DNA of 64,000 nucleotides, from NCBI GenBank assembly GCA_902538565.1, contig CACBFQ010000002.1, forward strand, positions 93,908 to 157,907, read 5' to 3'. The translations under genes were made by a program, and so were the position numbers. Shown in pieces: positions 61,549-64,000 of this stretch (position 1 is its first letter; every line of letters begins with the position of its first letter). This DNA comes from an uncultured Fidelibacterota bacterium. Its GTDB lineage: Bacteria; Fidelibacterota; Marinisomatia; Marinisomatales; Marinisomataceae. The notes beneath the pieces were generated by a model. That model was not told the DNA's origin. It did not search any database and was given only the letters and a program-made list of their open reading frames with translations.

Positions 61549-62710
61549 TTATTTTTCTATAAAGAGTTCTTTCACTCATATCAAGTGATTTTGCTGCGGC
61601 TCTTCTATTGTTATTAAAATGCTCTAAAGTTCTCATAATCATTTCTTTTTCAAGATCCTTAGTGTTAAAAGCTCCAATCATCTTACCTTTAATTAGATTT
61701 TCATTCTCATCAAATATTTCATTATCCTGAATTGTTGAACCAAATGATTGATCAATGCTCCTCGATGAATTTAATTCAGAAAAACTAGATTCTTTCATCA
61801 TTAATTTTAAATCTTCAATGTCTTGTCTTAAGAAAAGTAGTTGACGTAGAATTAGTTCTCTTTCTGCTTGATCAGGATCTCTGTTTACAACTACAGGTAG
61901 AGAGGTATTATTTTCCATAGGCTCAATTTTATCTCCAATCAACTGAGTAGCAACCATATCTGCAGTAATTCTTTCACCTTTCTGCAAAATTAAAATACTT
62001 TCTACAAAGTTTCTTAATTCTCTTACATTTCCTGGCCAATGATAGTCCTGCATTTCTTTAATTGATTCAGGCGTAAAGCCTTTATACTTAATATCATTTG
62101 TTCTGGTAAATTGTAATGCAAACCTATCCACTAGAAGCCTAATATCATTTGCTCTTTTCCTCAATGGTGGAATATTGATTGTTACGGTTTTCAATCTATA
62201 ATACAAATCTTGCCTAAACTTCCCTTCTTGGACTAGCTTTGCCAAATCCTTGTTCGTTGCAGCAATAACTCTTACATCTGTTTTCTTTGTTACAGAATCA
62301 CCTACTCTCATAAACTCACCTGATTCTAACACTCGAAGAACTTTAACCTGAGTCTCCAATGGCATATCACCAATTTCATCTAAAAAAATTGTTCCCTTAT
62401 TAGCTGTTTCAAAGTATCCTTTTCTGGAATCTGCAGCATCTGTATAAGCCCCTTTTTTATGTCCAAAAAGCTCGCTTTCTATGATTCCTTCTGGAATAGC
62501 TCCACAATTAACAATTACAAGCTCGCTTGATACACGCTTACTGCCTAAATGCAATGCTTTGCTAACTAATTCTTTTCCAGTTCCTGATTCTCCATTAATT
62601 AAAACTGAAATATCTACATTTGCTACTTGAGCAACCATTTCTAAAACCTGATTAATAGCATTGCTTTCTCCAATAATACCTGCTTTTTGTTTAATTAAAT
62701 CTATATTCAT
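61508..62710 (-). CDS. Sigma-54-type AAA+ activator, no receiver domain
   Basis: 400 residues. The central AAA+ domain starts almost at the N-terminus, with INGESGTGKELVSKALH (Walker A, about 39-55), LFGHKKGAYTDAADSRKGYFETA and GTIFLDEIGDMPL (Walker B). R-finger regions are LYYRLKTVTINIPPLRKR and WPGNVRELRNFVE. A C-terminal Fis-type HTH is NNNRRAAAKSLDMSERTLYRKI. The sigma-54-contacting GAFTGA loop reads GAYTDA here. No sensing domain is present. It overlaps lptE and precedes it in reading order. Activator family sure; whether it drives a sigma-54 promoter is uncertain. Confidence 0.9.
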   Translation of the reverse strand: MNIDLIKQKAGIIGESNAINQVLEMVAQVANVDISVLINGESGTGKELVSKALHLGSKRVSSELVIVNCGAIPEGIIESELFGHKKGAYTDAADSRKGYFETANKGTIFLDEIGDMPLETQVKVLRVLESGEFMRVGDSVTKKTDVRVIAATNKDLAKLVQEGKFRQDLYYRLKTVTINIPPLRKRANDIRLLVDRFALQFTRTNDIKYKGFTPESIKEMQDYHWPGNVRELRNFVESILILQKGERITADMVATQLIGDKIEPMENNTSLPVVVNRDPDQAERELILRQLLFLRQDIEDLKLMMKESSFSELNSSRSIDQSFGSTIQDNEIFDENENLIKGKMIGAFNTKDLEKEMIMRTLEHFNNNRRAAAKSLDMSERTLYRKINDYGIEKKIKKDS

Positions 62711-62724
62711 AATATCTCCGTTGA

Positions 62725-64000
62725 TTATAACTTAATTTCTTTTTCTAGTTTGTTCATTTCATCTCTTAGCTTGGCTGCTTTTTCAAATTCTAAATTTTCA
62801 GCTGCTTCAAGCATCTCTTCTCTGATCATTTCTACAACAATTTTTTTATCCTCCAGTAAAAACTTGTCCGTCGCAATATCTTTTTTAACTTCAATTTCAC
62901 TATCTCTGTAAGATTCAGCGACTCTAGTTGATTGCATAATTTCCTCAACTGATTTTTTAACAGTTTTTGGAGTAATGTTATTTTCTTTATTGTATTTCAT
63001 TTGAATTTTTCTTCTTCGATTAGTTTCATCAATCAAATACTTCATCGAATCCGTTATTTTATCAGCGTACAAAATTACTTTACCTTGCTCATGTCGAGCT
63101 GCTCTTCCTGCTGTTTGAACCAATGAACTTTTAGATCTAAGAAATCCTTCCTTATCAGCATCTAAAATTGCAACTAAAGATACTTCAGGAAGATCTAAAC
63201 CTTCTCTTAATAGATTAATTCCAACTAAAACATCAAAATCACCTAATCTTAAATCTCTTAAAATTTTAACTCTTTCAATGGTTTTTACTTCTGAGTGAAG
63301 ATATCGAACTCTTAAACCAACAGAACTTAAATATTCAGATAAATCTTCAGCCATTTTCTTGGTTAATGTAGTAACTAAACATCGTTCATCTTTTGATGAT
63401 CTAATCTTTATCTCTGAAATAAGATCATCAATTTGACCAGCAGATGGTCTTATAGTTAACTCAGGATCTACCAGTCCAGTAGGTCTATTGATCAATTCAG
63501 TGACTGCTCCCTGCGACAGTTCTAGTTCTCTATGTGACGGAGTTGCTGATGCATAAATAACTTGATTTTGAAGTGTTGAAAATTCACCTGATTTTAGTGG
63601 TCTATTATCATATGCTGAGGGTAATCTAAATCCATAATCAATCAAATTATCTTTACGCTTTCTATCTCCACCATACATAGCCTGGATTTGAGGTAAAGTA
63701 ACATGAGACTCATCAATTACAGTTAAAAAGTCTTCAGGGAAAAAATCAATTAATGTAAAAGGTCTTTCACCTTCTTTTCTGCCATCGAAATATCTTGAAT
63801 AATTTTCAATGCCAGAACAATACCCAATCTCTTGAATCATTTCAATATCAAAATTGGTTCTTTGACTAATTCTTTGTTCTTCTAAAAACTTTTCGTTTTC
63901 ATTAAAAAACTTAGTTCTCTCAATCAAGTCTCTTTTTATCTCTTTAATAACCGAATCATTTTTATCTTTATCAGAAATGAAATGTCTTGCTGGATATAGA
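62725..64000 (-). CDS. uvrB: Excinuclease ABC subunit B, 5' part outside window
   Basis: The frame is open to the right edge, so about 425 C-terminal residues of a roughly 660-residue UvrB are seen. The first visible residues (YPARHFIS) match the UvrB core. DFFPEDFLTVIDESHVTLPQI, YGGDRKRKDNLIDYGFRLPSAYDNRPL, VQTAGRAARHEQGKVILYAD (motif VI) and the C-terminal UVR domain (AAENLEFEKAAKLRDEM) are diagnostic. Acts with UvrA and UvrC in nucleotide excision repair. Nothing odd in the visible part. Confidence 0.97.
   Translation of the reverse strand, partial: LYPARHFISDKDKNDSVIKEIKRDLIERTKFFNENEKFLEEQRISQRTNFDIEMIQEIGYCSGIENYSRYFDGRKEGERPFTLIDFFPEDFLTVIDESHVTLPQIQAMYGGDRKRKDNLIDYGFRLPSAYDNRPLKSGEFSTLQNQVIYASATPSHRELELSQGAVTELINRPTGLVDPELTIRPSAGQIDDLISEIKIRSSKDERCLVTTLTKKMAEDLSEYLSSVGLRVRYLHSEVKTIERVKILRDLRLGDFDVLVGINLLREGLDLPEVSLVAILDADKEGFLRSKSSLVQTAGRAARHEQGKVILYADKITDSMKYLIDETNRRRKIQMKYNKENNITPKTVKKSVEEIMQSTRVAESYRDSEIEVKKDIATDKFLLEDKKIVVEMIREEMLEAAENLEFEKAAKLRDEMNKLEKEIKL

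Noticed and set aside
1..64000. CRISPR arrays, insertion sequences, riboswitches, T-boxes, tmRNA or rRNA
   Set aside because: I looked for regularly spaced repeats, transposase motifs and conserved RNA cores and saw none; the two leaders at 32.6 and 39.1 kb are peptide-type attenuators, not T-boxes.

Overview
The window is AT-rich (roughly 70% A+T by eye), densely packed bacterial chromosome. Most neighbouring genes overlap by 1-20 bases or are separated by only a few, and no gene-free stretch exceeds 300 bases. Several traits point to the FCB group and, as an inference, to a pelagic lineage such as Candidatus Marinimicrobia (SAR406). These are many signal peptides ending in AQ or GQ, many lipoboxes, a GWxTD-type protein, a DUF4837-like lipoprotein, a Bacteroidota-style LptE, a truncated stand-alone GlgA-like protein, and S9 and M3 peptidases. 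Most genes are on the minus strand.

Layout. 1-6.7 kb: the end of a lipoprotein/GlgA-like pair, then the elongasome operon mreB-mreC-mreD-mrdA-rodA. 6.7-13.8 kb: smpB-tyrS-trxA-trxB, followed by an ABC ATPase, a beta-propeller protein, a GWxTD protein and an RNase H-like protein. 13.9-14.5 kb: a shortened tyrosine-recombinase-like gene ending at the 3' end of tRNA-Gly(GCC). 14.5-24.5 kb: secreted and lipid-anchored proteins (metallophosphatase-like, PepSY, M3 oligopeptidase, cyclophilin, two related SnoaL-like proteins, a repeat lipoprotein, a Spy-like protein), a patatin, an aminotransferase and tRNA-Ala(GGC). 24.5-39.2 kb: a nearly complete aromatic amino acid block. 39.2-49.9 kb: penicillin-acylase-like protein, PII/AmtB, small enzymes, an IDO-like heme protein and a DPP-IV-like peptidase. 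49.9-64 kb: PpiD-like chaperone, accA, a polyprenol-P glycosyltransferase, a DUF4837 lipoprotein, CPBP protease, lepA, nadE, a LOG-like protein, asnS, lptE, a sigma-54-type activator and the 3' part of uvrB.

The most notable structure is the aromatic block. trpEGDCFBA is followed directly by chorismate mutase, class II DAHP synthase, aroA, aroE, aroC, aroK, aroB, aroQ, pheA and tyrA. Together they cover every step from erythrose-4-phosphate/PEP to tryptophan, and to phenylalanine and tyrosine except a dedicated transaminase. Each half is preceded by what reads as a classical ribosome-mediated attenuator, and neither is obvious from long ORFs. The trp half has a 19-codon leader with Trp-Lys-Trp. 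The shikimate/Phe/Tyr half has a 19-codon leader with the run FNYYYFYF. In both, the sequence just after the regulatory codons can pair with the 5' arm of an intrinsic terminator that ends just before the first structural gene. PheA lacks an ACT domain, which fits control at the level of transcription.
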